Origin: Shewanella sp. c952 | Lineage (GTDB): Bacteria > Pseudomonadota > Gammaproteobacteria > Enterobacterales > Shewanellaceae | Reading direction: 5' to 3' | Assembly (NCBI RefSeq): GCF_019654975.1 | Contig: NZ_BPEW01000017.1 | Location: 1-64,000, forward strand | DNA length: 64,000 bases | Shown here: one piece after another, positions 19,986 to 27,765 of the stretch | How positions within the stretch are numbered: position 1 is the first letter of the stretch | How the letters are laid out: each line of letters starts with the position of its first letter | Program-made: the position numbers and the translations under genes | The notes under the pieces: model-generated | The model's database searches: none | The model's input: the letters and a program-made list of their open reading frames with translations, nothing else | What the model was told of the DNA's origin: nothing

Positions 19986-20288
19986 ATGACCACGGAAACT
20001 AAGAGCAAGCGCTTCTCTTTTGAATTTGATGTGTTTAGCCTACTGACGCTAGCTGCCGTTTTATATCTAGCCTACAGTGCTCACATGACTAATATGAAAA
20101 ATGCCGAAAAGTTAAATGGCCTGCTGAGTAAGTACGAACAAACTCTTGATGCGGCGATTGCCAATGATAAAGTGACTTTGGATCGTTACCAAAAGAATGT
20201 CAAAAAAGCGGTGCAGTCACTGTCGCCTAAAGAGAAGGAACTGATGCTGGCCTTGCTTGAAATCGATAGAAAGAAAAATACTCTTTAA
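19986..20288 (+). CDS. Small membrane-anchored coiled-coil protein, 100 aa
   Basis: It starts 2 bp after the previous stop. The N-terminus is cytoplasmic and basic, one membrane segment lies at about 17-34 (VFSLLTLAAVLYLAYSAH), and the rest is a highly charged helix with heptad-like spacing (about 40-98). Like its neighbour it has the form of a partner subunit for the 865-residue protein. The family is not recognised. The operon ends at the terminator at 20356. Confidence 0.7.
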   Translation: MTTETKSKRFSFEFDVFSLLTLAAVLYLAYSAHMTNMKNAEKLNGLLSKYEQTLDAAIANDKVTLDRYQKNVKKAVQSLSPKEKELMLALLEIDRKKNTL

Positions 20289-20355
20289 CGATGTCTATCT
20301 AGTTAGTCGCTATTGGCTTTAATAGTTCCAGTAGAGATTATCCCTAAAGAGAATA

Positions 20356-20379
20356 AAACCTCCACTTGGAGGTTTTTTT
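20356..20379 (+). terminator. Terminator of the unknown four-gene operon
   Basis: AAACCTCC-ACTT-GGAGGTTT followed by T residues, 67 bp after the last stop of the operon. Confidence 0.9.
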
Positions 20380-20557
20380 ATAGGTAAATATCAAGCTTGA
20401 GATCTTTACTCTATTTGGGGGACATAGTGTTAAGTTTAGTCGCTTTGACTGATAAATGGCTGGAAGGTAGCTAAAGATGAAAGTAAAGCAATAGACGAAA
20501 TAGCTAACAGGAATTACAGCTTTTAGTGAAAAACTGATATTTACTGTTTTTTAATTG

Positions 20558-20578
20558 CATATACAAAAGCTGTATATG
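20558..20578. repeat. Hairpin at the 3' end of tRNA-Arg
   Basis: CATATACA-AAAGC-TGTATATG is an 8-bp inverted repeat that starts within the encoded CCA end of the tRNA. On the tRNA strand it follows the mature end directly; a processing or termination hairpin is likely. Confidence 0.55.
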
Positions 20579-20652
20579 GTCTCCCCACAGGGACTCGAAC
20601 CCCGATCGATCGCTTAGGAGGCGACTGCTCTATCCTGTTGAGCTATAGGGAG
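20577..20652 (-). tRNA. tRNA-Arg, anticodon CCT
   Basis: On the reverse strand a full cloverleaf folds: acceptor CTCCCTA with TGGGGAG, D stem GCTC/GAGC, anticodon stem GTCGC/GCGAT around the loop CTCCTAA (anticodon CCT), T stem CGGGG/CCCTG with loop TTCGAGT, discriminator A and encoded CCA. It reads AGG codons. The 3' end points toward the unknown operon at 16137-20288. No integrase and no repeated copy of the tRNA end was seen on the far side. Confidence 0.95.
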
Positions 20653-20735
20653 ACGCCAGTGATTATACTGGTTTTACTCTAGATAGAAAGAGTGTATGAA
20701 AACTCTTTGGCTTTATCTGCTTGGTTTTTAATCGG

Positions 20736-21905
20736 TTAGAGTTTTATCACTAGATCATTGAGCTGAATGTTCAGTGATGCGCTCACACCTTTGAGCACTG
20801 CTGTTGCGCTTTCTTCGGTCACTTGGTCGATAGTGATGGTGGCTTTACTCTTACCCGCTACCGCGCGCATATTTTCGAGTCTATCGGGCATATTCTGTTG
20901 CAGTACCAGTTGCATCGTGTCGCCGACTCGAATGCCATTACGACGTCCAAGGTTAAGGATCACTCTGTTGGCCTGTCTGGCAATGACTTGTCCTAATAGC
21001 GGGCGGCAATTTAGCGTACTGTCTATATCTTCGCTAGCTTCGACTAACACACCCTTTATCATTTCACCGTACTCAGATCGCCAAAATTGGTCGCTATTAG
21101 AGTTGACGGTTTGCTGTAATGAAAACTCCCACTCTGCGGTTTGGCTATACTGTTTACTCCAAACCTTCTCACCACTAATGGCATGGAATAGTGATAACCT
21201 AAACTGGAACACGCGCATTGGATCATTTTCCCATAAGCCAAAGGTGCGAGTAGATTGCTCGGGGGAGATATCGATAATTTCAGGTAGTAAAATATATTGG
21301 CTATCAGTGATTTCGCCTAACCAACTTGGTAGTCTATAGCCGCGAACATCGACGAGTGCTTGATCAACATCTAAACGTTCGTTGGCATGAAGGTGAGTAA
21401 AGCTGCTGCTGGAGTGGTTTTCAATAGTCTGTGCCAATTGCTCTGACAAGTTTTGTTCGAATAAGCCTAAGTTGCCATATCTCAATTGTGCTCGGTCTTT
21501 AATTAATGCTTGCGGCACCAAAATAGAGGCTTTTAGTTTACTGTTTTCACAGGCTTGTTCGAATGGCTCAATCATATCTATCCGAACATTAACCGTAATG
21601 TAACCGTCCTCTACTTGCTCACTCACCATCTCTACTTGTTGGCTCTGTGCATTGTGGCTGAGGGTAAAGCTATCGTTGACCAGTTGGCCATTTATAACCG
21701 TTTGTTCACTTGAAAAGCGTGCGCCAGATTTTAAAGTGGCGTAACTGACTGCTTGTTCAATGGCCTCTTGGCGTGCTTTGACTAAGTTGTTGTCAATGAT
21801 CTTGGCCTGGCCACTGGCCTGGATCCACTGTGCTTGCACGGGGGAGGTGATAAAAAGTGTGCAGGCTAAAATAATGTTAGTGATAATAAGTGAGCCAAGT
21901 TTCAT
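20736..21905 (-). CDS. flgT: Flagellar T/H-ring assembly protein FlgT
   Basis: This periplasmic protein is needed to build the H and T rings around the LP ring of polar flagella, as shown for Vibrio FlgT. The 389-residue precursor has a signal peptide ending SPVQA (about residues 20-24), then QWIQASGQAKI with the usual FlgT N-domain, a middle domain and a C-terminal domain (VILNLGRRNGIRVGDTMQLV). The ATG at 21905 is chosen over an earlier frame start because it opens the signal peptide. It is divergent from flgOP, with a sigma54 promoter at 22023-22037. Confidence 0.93.
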   Translation of the reverse strand: MKLGSLIITNIILACTLFITSPVQAQWIQASGQAKIIDNNLVKARQEAIEQAVSYATLKSGARFSSEQTVINGQLVNDSFTLSHNAQSQQVEMVSEQVEDGYITVNVRIDMIEPFEQACENSKLKASILVPQALIKDRAQLRYGNLGLFEQNLSEQLAQTIENHSSSSFTHLHANERLDVDQALVDVRGYRLPSWLGEITDSQYILLPEIIDISPEQSTRTFGLWENDPMRVFQFRLSLFHAISGEKVWSKQYSQTAEWEFSLQQTVNSNSDQFWRSEYGEMIKGVLVEASEDIDSTLNCRPLLGQVIARQANRVILNLGRRNGIRVGDTMQLVLQQNMPDRLENMRAVAGKSKATITIDQVTEESATAVLKGVSASLNIQLNDLVIKL

Positions 21906-22022
21906 ATTAATTTTCCAGGTCTTTACGCTGCAGAGCAACGAATAAAAGGGTGACTGTTTGCTGTAATGAGAGGGGCAATTAATGCCGGCAAAATGACAGT
22001 CGTATTGATATGTCTAGAATTA

Positions 22023-22037
22023 AGCAATAATCGTGCC
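22023..22037 (-). promoter_or_regulatory. Sigma54 promoter of flgT
   Basis: On the reverse strand GGCACG-ATTA-TTGCT has the -24 GG and -12 GC exactly ten bases apart and fits the RpoN consensus. It leads to flgT with a leader of roughly 110 nt. Confidence 0.75.
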
Positions 22038-22068
22038 TTTTATAAATCTGTGGCAGCACATTTAGCCG

Positions 22069-22095
22069 TAAAGTTATTCAGCTGTACGCCGATAA
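22069..22095 (+). promoter_or_regulatory. Sigma28 (FliA) promoter of flgOP
   Basis: TAAAG (22069-22073), a 14-bp spacer and GCCGATAA (22088-22095) match the FliA consensus fully. It lies about 75 bp before the flgO ATG at 22170, which shows that the longer frame start at 21966 is wrong. Confidence 0.85.
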
Positions 22096-22169
22096 CAGCA
22101 TTAGATAATCATATTCTTTTGGATATGCTTTTAGGCCAATTTGGGTTTCTGAAAGACAGGAATACAACG

Positions 22170-22799
22170 ATGTATAAGATATTAAGCTTGCTACCATTGT
22201 TAATGCTGCTTGGCTGCGCGATGACGCAGGAAGAAGCGACTGACGAACAAGCTCTTGCCAGTGGCAATGGCTTGCCACATTTGTCGTCAATTAACCATTT
22301 GGCTCAGCAGATGGTCAATGAGTTGGTAAGACAAAATGACAGCTTAAAGCCCACTCAACCTTTGTTAGTGGCTACGCCGGTCATGCTAAGCGATCTCGTA
22401 ACCACTAATGAGCTGGGTCTGCAATATCAACAAGGGCTAATCGCGGCATTACATGATCATCAATTTAATTTGATCGACATGAATGTGGCGGAAACACTGC
22501 GAGTGACTCAGGAAGGCGATTTCATTCTGACTCGCGATTGGCAGCAATTACCCGCCAATATAGATGTTAGGCATGTGGTGGTGTCAACGATGAGTCCAAG
22601 TAAAGAGGGAGTCGTTGTTTATAGCCGCATTGTGGATGTCAGTAACAATCGAGTGATATCAGTGGCTCAGAGCTTTGTACCAATAACCGCGATGCCAGAT
22701 ATGTTAACCCCTTCAGAGAAAGTCGTGTCTGAAAATGGTTTATTGTATCGCTCAGAACATGCAGGCCAGAAAGCGGTAAATCTTGGGGGAGCCAAATAG
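22170..22799 (+). CDS. flgO: Flagellar outer-membrane H-ring protein FlgO
   Basis: This 209-residue lipoprotein (lipobox MLLGC, Cys about residue 16) works with FlgP and FlgT in the outer-membrane-associated ring of polar flagella. The body has the FlgO domain (LAQQMVNELVRQND to RIVDVSNNRVISVAQSF). The start at 22170 follows a full sigma28 promoter and opens the lipoprotein signal. The stop abuts the flgP start. Confidence 0.9.
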   Translation: MYKILSLLPLLMLLGCAMTQEEATDEQALASGNGLPHLSSINHLAQQMVNELVRQNDSLKPTQPLLVATPVMLSDLVTTNELGLQYQQGLIAALHDHQFNLIDMNVAETLRVTQEGDFILTRDWQQLPANIDVRHVVVSTMSPSKEGVVVYSRIVDVSNNRVISVAQSFVPITAMPDMLTPSEKVVSENGLLYRSEHAGQKAVNLGGAK

Positions 22800-23258
22800 A
22801 TGAGAGCGATAATAGTCATTGCAAGCTTATTAATTGCGAGCATATTTGCTGGTTGCGCAGCACAAGACCGCTATGTGCAATACGAGACCGAAGCGCCCGA
22901 ATCCTTTCCGACATTAACCGCGATTGGTTATGCGACATTAGACAGTCAGCCTTCGAATGATCCCGCGCAGCGTGTCCTTATGGCGATGCAAGCCTCTAAA
23001 ATTGCTGCTTATCGAGAGCTCGCCGAGCAGGTGTATGGTCAGCACTTAACTGCATCAAGCCAGATGAGTGATTGGATGTTATCGAGTGATGAGATTAAAG
23101 CATCGGTTTCTGGGGTTATTCGGGGCGCAAGGGTAGTGAAGAGTTATCCAGCCGGTGAGCACTATGTCACAGAGCTAGAGTTGGACTTTGAACAGGTTTG
23201 GGCGTTATATCAGCAACAGAACCGTTCTCAAAAAGTGAAAGAGATCACTTATTTTTAA
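22800..23258 (+). CDS. flgP: Flagellar lipoprotein FlgP
   Basis: This 152-residue outer-membrane lipoprotein has lipobox IFAGC (Cys about residue 19). The body AQRVLMAMQASKIAAYRELAEQVYG and the repeat-like VSGVIRGARVVKSY are typical of FlgP. It starts directly after the flgO stop. It forms part of the basal-disk/H-ring with FlgO and FlgT and is cotranscribed from the sigma28 promoter. Confidence 0.92.
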   Translation: MRAIIVIASLLIASIFAGCAAQDRYVQYETEAPESFPTLTAIGYATLDSQPSNDPAQRVLMAMQASKIAAYRELAEQVYGQHLTASSQMSDWMLSSDEIKASVSGVIRGARVVKSYPAGEHYVTELELDFEQVWALYQQQNRSQKVKEITYF

Positions 23259-23379
23259 GATAGGGTGTTCGCAAGCTTTTTATTAGAACGTCCGCGGGCC
23301 TGATGACAAGAACGCGCGTTTATAGGAATTAGATACAAGGAAAACTAGCGGCTGGGTTAGCTTGCTACAGCTAGAACCC

Positions 23380-23407
23380 AAAAAGCGAAGCATTAGCTTC
23401 GCTTTTT
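23380..23407. terminator. Bidirectional terminator between flgP and flgN
   Basis: AAAAAGCGAAGC-ATTA-GCTTCGCTTTTT is a perfect 12-bp hairpin with A and T ends, lying between convergent genes. It serves both strands. Confidence 0.92.
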
Positions 23408-23426
23408 GTTTCGATACTTTAGGTGT

Positions 23427-23852
23427 TTAAGCTTTTAAATTGTTACCTAAGCTAGAAATACTTGAGGTGCGGCCTTTGCCATCATAGGTGAGGCTGGTAG
23501 AACTTCGACTGACCTGCAGTGCTTGAGAAAAGCGATTTAAGCTGGCTAGGCTCAATTCAATTAAAGATTCGTTCTCAGCGTTGAGTTGTTGGCACTCAGC
23601 GAGCAACCCCTTTGCTTCGCTAACTTGCTGAGATAATGTAGCATCGGTCTCTAATATACTTTTATCAGGCTGTGCGGCTATCATCTCATCGTTATGCTTT
23701 AAATTATCAAGTAAGCTCGCTTTGGTGCTCGCTAGCGCTAACAAGGTGTCAGCATCTTGCGACTGTAATGCTTGCTTTTCTTGACTGATAACGGCTTTAA
23801 GCTCAGTCAACACGGTATGTTGTGAGCTTAAAAGATGAGATAAATTTGTCAT
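23427..23852 (-). CDS. flgN: Flagellar export chaperone FlgN
   Basis: This 141-residue all-helical cytosolic chaperone for hook-filament junction proteins FlgK and FlgL matches FlgN in position (after flgM) and in pattern: an N-terminal helix SHLLSSQHTVLTELKAVISQE followed by KASLLDNLKHNDEMI and a C-terminal helix holding SLASLNRFSQALQVS. It is cotranscribed with flgM, 45 bp upstream. Confidence 0.88.
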   Translation of the reverse strand: MTNLSHLLSSQHTVLTELKAVISQEKQALQSQDADTLLALASTKASLLDNLKHNDEMIAAQPDKSILETDATLSQQVSEAKGLLAECQQLNAENESLIELSLASLNRFSQALQVSRSSTSLTYDGKGRTSSISSLGNNLKA

Positions 23853-23897
23853 AATGGCCTTATCTGTTTTGCCTTAATCCGCATTTAGCGGCGACAT

Positions 23898-24221
23898 TTA
23901 GTTTAAATCGCTGAGATCATTCTCGAAGTTTGCGATATTAGTTGCAAGTTTATCTGGATCGATTTTGTAACGACCTTCAGCGATAGCAGCTTTAATTTCG
24001 TCAACTTTCTTTTGGTCTATATCAGGCATATCAGCCATCTTCGTCTGTACGTTCTGGAGCTGTTGAGCCTGTGGCGTAATTGACACAGAGTCGGCTTTTT
24101 GTGCTGCTGCAGTTTGCGCGGGGGCTGCGGGGGCACTTTGTGCTGCAGAACCTTTGCCCGCATTACTGGTGTTAATACGCGCTGTTGCAGCGCTATTTAC
24201 TTGTTTAATATCCATAGCCAT
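23898..24221 (-). CDS. flgM: Anti-sigma28 factor FlgM
   Basis: This 107-residue protein binds FliA until it is exported through the finished hook. An N-terminal disordered, Ala/Pro-rich export region (about residues 10-50) is followed by the conserved FliA-binding helices KVDEIKAAIAEGRYKIDPDKLATNI. I choose the ATG at 24221 (MAMDIKQVNS); an ATG five codons earlier is possible. A perfect FliA promoter precedes it, so FlgM is made under control of its own target. Confidence 0.93.
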   Translation of the reverse strand: MAMDIKQVNSAATARINTSNAGKGSAAQSAPAAPAQTAAAQKADSVSITPQAQQLQNVQTKMADMPDIDQKKVDEIKAAIAEGRYKIDPDKLATNIANFENDLSDLN

Positions 24222-24262
24222 TTTGGTATCCAACATTGAATAAAGAGACTTTCTTACACATG

Positions 24263-24289
24263 CTATCGGCGTGATAGCTGTTAACTTTA
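24263..24289 (-). promoter_or_regulatory. Sigma28 (FliA) promoter of flgMN
   Basis: On the reverse strand TAAAG (24289-24285), a 14-bp spacer and GCCGATAG (24270-24263) match the FliA consensus. It lies in the 61-75 bp gap between the flgA stop and the flgM start. Confidence 0.85.
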
Positions 24290-24297
24290 GTATTATT

Positions 24298-25011
24298 TTA
24301 CATTCTTACTTCAACTTGGCCAACAGCAGTGACTTTTGCATTCAATGTTTTTTGCGAATGAGTGTTCTTAATACGGATTTTGTCGCCCAGATTACCATCG
24401 TGTAAGGCTTCGCCAACGGTTTTAATTTCAAAGTTTTCAGAGCGAGCGAATATAGAAACTGTATCTCCCTTACAAACAATGCAAAGGTGGTTATTGAAAA
24501 TGGGTTGCTGCGGCGCAACACGGCGCTTTAATCTCGCACCTACCACTTGATCTATTTGGTCAAATTGTTGACCGCGCAGTGTGGTCTGCTCTACATAATC
24601 GATTTCGACATCACTGCTTGATAGCAGGTCGCCTGGACCTAAGGTGGATTTTGCCACCACCACTGGGTAGAGAATATCGACTCTCACCGATAAAAATATT
24701 TGCCACGGGTAACTTAAATCTGGGCTGTCGCAACTGACCTTAATGGTGTTATTACGTCTAATTGCACGGTCACTGGCTATTTCAGCTTTAATCGGCAAGT
24801 AGCAGTTAGGTAAGCTGACTCGACTATCGAGACTCTGAGGGGTGATATTTATCTTAGCTTTATCAGGCGCTTCTATTTTTTCTTCAACTGCGGCTATAGC
24901 TAATCGAGAAATGGTCGATATAGAAGGTACGCTAGCAAGTTGATCTGTATTTGCAATAGCGGCGATGGGTACAAATAATACGGTTAAAAAGAGCCAAAAA
25001 ATTATTTTCAT
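24298..25011 (-). CDS. flgA: Flagellar P-ring assembly chaperone FlgA
   Basis: This periplasmic chaperone helps FlgI assemble into the P ring. The 237-residue precursor has a signal peptide ending AAIANT (about residues 17-22) and a C-terminal SAF-type domain (AKSTLGPGDLLSSSDVEI, VVGARLKRRVAPQQPI, VSIFARSENFEIKTVGEALHDG). It is upstream of flgMN and divergent from cheV. A sigma54 element lies 137 bp before the start. Confidence 0.94.
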   Translation of the reverse strand: MKIIFWLFLTVLFVPIAAIANTDQLASVPSISTISRLAIAAVEEKIEAPDKAKINITPQSLDSRVSLPNCYLPIKAEIASDRAIRRNNTIKVSCDSPDLSYPWQIFLSVRVDILYPVVVAKSTLGPGDLLSSSDVEIDYVEQTTLRGQQFDQIDQVVGARLKRRVAPQQPIFNNHLCIVCKGDTVSIFARSENFEIKTVGEALHDGNLGDKIRIKNTHSQKTLNAKVTAVGQVEVRM

Positions 25012-25101
25012 AATGAATACACCAGCTTGATTCGCTAGAATGCACCTAAGTCGTGTTATTTTAGAATTTCTGTAGCGAACTCATTAAATCGTCGGGTGTC
25101 A

Positions 25102-25128
25102 TAAAGTTGACTAAAATCGCAACGCTAA
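25102..25128 (+). promoter_or_regulatory. Possible sigma28 promoter of cheV
   Basis: TAAAG, a 14-bp spacer and AACGCTAA. The -35 is good, but the -10 matches only five of eight consensus bases, so this is tentative. It is 166 bp from the cheV start. Confidence 0.35.
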
Positions 25129-25147
25129 AATCAGATTGTACAAACTA

Positions 25148-25163
25148 AGCAAGTAGCATGCCT
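25148..25163 (-). promoter_or_regulatory. Sigma54 promoter of flgA
   Basis: On the reverse strand AGGCATG-CTAC-TTGCT has GG and GC ten bases apart. It would give a flgA leader of about 125 nt. Confidence 0.6.
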
Positions 25164-25293
25164 AAATGTAGGTGTTAATTATATTGATCAGTATCGGCAG
25201 CAACGATGCGCTAAATCAACGTAATAAGTGGTCACTCAACTAAATTGAATCTTTTAGATTTAATCGATAAAAATAAGTACAAGGCAAATTTTC

Positions 25294-26214
25294 ATGTCGA
25301 ACATTCTTGAATCAGTAAATAAGCGAACGCAATTGGTTGGACAGAACCGACTAGAGTTATTGTTATTTAAACTTAATGGACGTCAACGGTTCGGCATTAA
25401 CGTATTTAAGGTAAAAGAGGTGTTGCAATGCCCTCCATTAACCAGCTTACCTAGGCTCAATTCAAACGTACGTGGCATTGCTCATGTTCGCGGAATGACA
25501 ATTTCAGTGATCGATTTAAGTGCTGCCACAGGTGGTCGCCCAATTGAGAACATTGAGAACTGTTTTATTATCATCTCTGAGTACAACCGCAGTGTGCAAG
25601 GCTTCTTGGTCAGTTCTGTTGAGCGTATTATCAATATGAACTGGGAAGCCATCATGCCGCCACCTCAAGGCGCTGGCCGCGGCTCTTACTTAACGGCCGT
25701 TACCGAGATAGAAAACGAACTGGTAGAGATTTTAGACGTTGAAAAAATCTTAGATGAGATCTCGCCCGTTAACACTAATATCAGTAAAGAGCTTGATGAA
25801 AAACTGACTATTGATAGAGATCTGCACCATCACATCATGGTGATAGATGATTCATCGGTGGCACGTAAACAGATTATTCGTGCGTTGAGCTCGCTCGATC
25901 TACAAATCGACACCGCAAAAGATGGTAAAGAGGCGTTAGACAAGTTACGGGTGATGGCCGCTGAGTTGGATGATGTCTCTACAGAGATCCCGTTGATCAT
26001 TTCAGATATTGAAATGCCAGAAATGGATGGCTATACCTTAACCGCAGAAATACGTGATGATCCTAAATTGAGAAACATCAAAGTTGTGTTACATACTTCG
26101 CTCAGCGGCGTATTCAACCAAGCTATGGTTCAGAAAGTAGGCGCTAATGATTTTATCGCGAAATTTAATCCAGATGAGCTAGCAGCGGCTGTAAACAAGC
26201 ACTTAAGCTTATAA
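25294..26214 (+). CDS. cheV: Chemotaxis coupling/phosphorylatable protein CheV
   Basis: This 306-residue protein joins an N-terminal CheW-like domain (about 15-160; ending LVEILDVEKIL) to a C-terminal receiver domain (about 177-303; VIDDSSVARKQI, phospho-acceptor Asp 238 in ISDIEMPEMDGY, and Lys in DFIAKF). It couples receptors to CheA and is thought to take part in adaptation. It starts a pair with cheR, as in other Shewanella and Vibrio clusters. Confidence 0.96.
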   Translation: MSNILESVNKRTQLVGQNRLELLLFKLNGRQRFGINVFKVKEVLQCPPLTSLPRLNSNVRGIAHVRGMTISVIDLSAATGGRPIENIENCFIIISEYNRSVQGFLVSSVERIINMNWEAIMPPPQGAGRGSYLTAVTEIENELVEILDVEKILDEISPVNTNISKELDEKLTIDRDLHHHIMVIDDSSVARKQIIRALSSLDLQIDTAKDGKEALDKLRVMAAELDDVSTEIPLIISDIEMPEMDGYTLTAEIRDDPKLRNIKVVLHTSLSGVFNQAMVQKVGANDFIAKFNPDELAAAVNKHLSL

Positions 26215-26355
26215 TCCGCGATCTTACAACGTATCGTAGGCCCAAGGGAGCCAACTCCTGCTTGTGTTTCCTTGGGGGCTAATGTATAAACCTGCGATTG
26301 TTGTTAAGCTGCAGCTACTGCGTGGCTTTGTTTTATAGATATTTAGGATACTAGA

Positions 26356-27189
26356 GTGCCGAATAAATCACTTGCTGAAAACGAGTACCATCAATTCAGG
26401 CTATTTCTAGAGCAGCATAGCGGTATTGTGCTAGGTGAAAACAAGCAATACCTAGTGCGCAGCCGATTGGCGCCGCTGATGGGCAAGTATAATCTTCCTT
26501 CTTTGTCGGATGTGGTAAAACATTCGATGAAACCGACTGAGCGCCAACTTCGCACCGAAGTGATTGATGCCATGACCACCAATGAAACCTTATGGTTTCG
26601 CGACCGTTACCCTTTTGAGCTGCTGGCCAATACTTTATTGCCAAATTACAGCCGACTGGGTAGACCGATTAAAATTTGGTCGGCGGCATGTTCCTCGGGG
26701 CAAGAGCCGTACTCGTTAAGCATGACCATTCTTGAGCACCAGCAACGTCGTCCCGGTAAATTACCGAGTGGGGCAAGCATTCTGGCGACAGATCTGTCTC
26801 CTTCAATGCTAGAACGCTGTAAAAAAGCAGAGTATGACAATTTAGCGTTAGGGCGTGGCTTGTCAGATGAAAGGAAACGTCAGTTTTTTGATACTTTGCC
26901 TTCAGGCAACATGGTGATTAAGAATAATGTCAAGCAGTTGGTGAACTTCAGAGCACATAACTTACTTGAGAATTATACTTTACTCGGCAAGTTTGACATT
27001 ATTTTTTGCCGTAACGTATTGATCTATTTTTCGCCAGAGGCAAAGCGGAAAATACTGCGGCAATTTGCTGCCGCATTAAACCCAAATGGTATTCTATTTC
27101 TAGGTGCCTCGGAGTCTATTGCTGGGTTATCTGAAGAGTTTGACATGATCCGTTGCAACCCAGGGATCTATTACCAAAAGCGCAGTTAA
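26356..27189 (+). CDS. cheR: Chemotaxis protein methyltransferase CheR
   Basis: This 277-residue SAM-dependent enzyme methylates glutamates on chemoreceptors. It has an N-terminal helical domain (EYHQFRLFLEQHSGIVLGENKQYLV pattern), then IWSAACSSGQEPYSLSM (SAM-binding motif near residues 113-129), ATDLS, and FDIIFCRNVLIYF. It starts with GTG after AGGATACTAGA. It follows cheV by 141 bp; a weak hairpin at about 27202-27240 may end the transcript. Confidence 0.96.
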   Translation: MPNKSLAENEYHQFRLFLEQHSGIVLGENKQYLVRSRLAPLMGKYNLPSLSDVVKHSMKPTERQLRTEVIDAMTTNETLWFRDRYPFELLANTLLPNYSRLGRPIKIWSAACSSGQEPYSLSMTILEHQQRRPGKLPSGASILATDLSPSMLERCKKAEYDNLALGRGLSDERKRQFFDTLPSGNMVIKNNVKQLVNFRAHNLLENYTLLGKFDIIFCRNVLIYFSPEAKRKILRQFAAALNPNGILFLGASESIAGLSEEFDMIRCNPGIYYQKRS

Positions 27190-27201
27190 GCTGTTGCACT
27201 C

Positions 27202-27240
27202 AGGGTGTTTCAACGGCGTTTAACGCAATTTTGACACCCT
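27202..27240 (+). terminator. Possible terminator after cheR
   Basis: AGGGTG and CACCCT arms enclose an inner GCGTT/AACGC hairpin 12 bp after the cheR stop. A T run is poor, so termination strength is uncertain. Confidence 0.4.
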
Positions 27241-27315
27241 CTTATCTTGTAAAACCTTCCTTTTGACATCGCTGCATCCTAGATATACCTCTATTTTTAC
27301 TTGTTTTAACTAATC

Positions 27316-27331
27316 TGGCACACCAATTGCT
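27316..27331 (+). promoter_or_regulatory. Sigma54 promoter of flgBCDE
   Basis: TGGCACA-CCAA-TTGCT fits the RpoN consensus with ten bases between GG and GC. It lies 34 bp before the flgB start, close to the usual leader size. Confidence 0.85.
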
Positions 27332-27364
27332 TTATTTCAGATACCGAGCTGAGGAGGCAATTTT

Positions 27365-27763
27365 ATGGCGATTAGTTTTGATAAAGCATTAGGAGTTCAT
27401 CAATACACATTGGGCGTGCGTTCCCAACGTGCTGAAGTCCTATCTTCAAATATTGCCAATGCCGACACACCAAACTACAAAGCACGTGATGTGGATTTTG
27501 CCAAAGCAATGAATTCAGCGCAGTCACGACAGTCGGGCTTAGCAATGGCTAAGAGCGACGGTAAGCATTTTGATTTGGCAGCATTAACTCAGCAAAATGT
27601 GTCTTACCGTGTGCCTAATCAACCCGATACTGGTGATGGCAACACAGTTGATATTCAAGAGGAACAGTCTGCGTTTATGCAAAATGCGCTTGAATATCAA
27701 ATGTCTCTCGGTTTTCTAGACGGTAAGTTCTCAGGCATGAAAAAAGCGATTAGAGGCGATTAA
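27365..27763 (+). CDS. flgB: Flagellar proximal rod protein FlgB
   Basis: This 132-residue rod subunit is exported by the flagellar type III system. It has the conserved N-terminal region [28 protein letters not shown] (about residues 18-45) and C-terminal helix [35 protein letters not shown] precedes the ATG. It is the first gene of the flgBCDE run and ends 2 bp before flgC. Confidence 0.97.
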   Translation: MAISFDKALGVHQYTLGVRSQRAEVLSSNIANADTPNYKARDVDFAKAMNSAQSRQSGLAMAKSDGKHFDLAALTQQNVSYRVPNQPDTGDGNTVDIQEEQSAFMQNALEYQMSLGFLDGKFSGMKKAIRGD

Positions 27764-27765
27764 TT

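Noticed and set aside
20577..20652. tRNA-Arg without encoded CCA
   Set aside because: A first fold with the acceptor shifted by two bases seemed to lack CCA; with the correct acceptor CTCCCTA/TGGGGAG the CCA is encoded.
21966..22169. Longer start for FlgO
   Set aside because: The extension runs across the sigma28 promoter, and the lipoprotein signal begins at 22170.
25195..25210. Forward GG-N10-GC before cheV as a sigma54 promoter
   Set aside because: Only the core dinucleotides fit; the -24 and -12 surroundings are poor.
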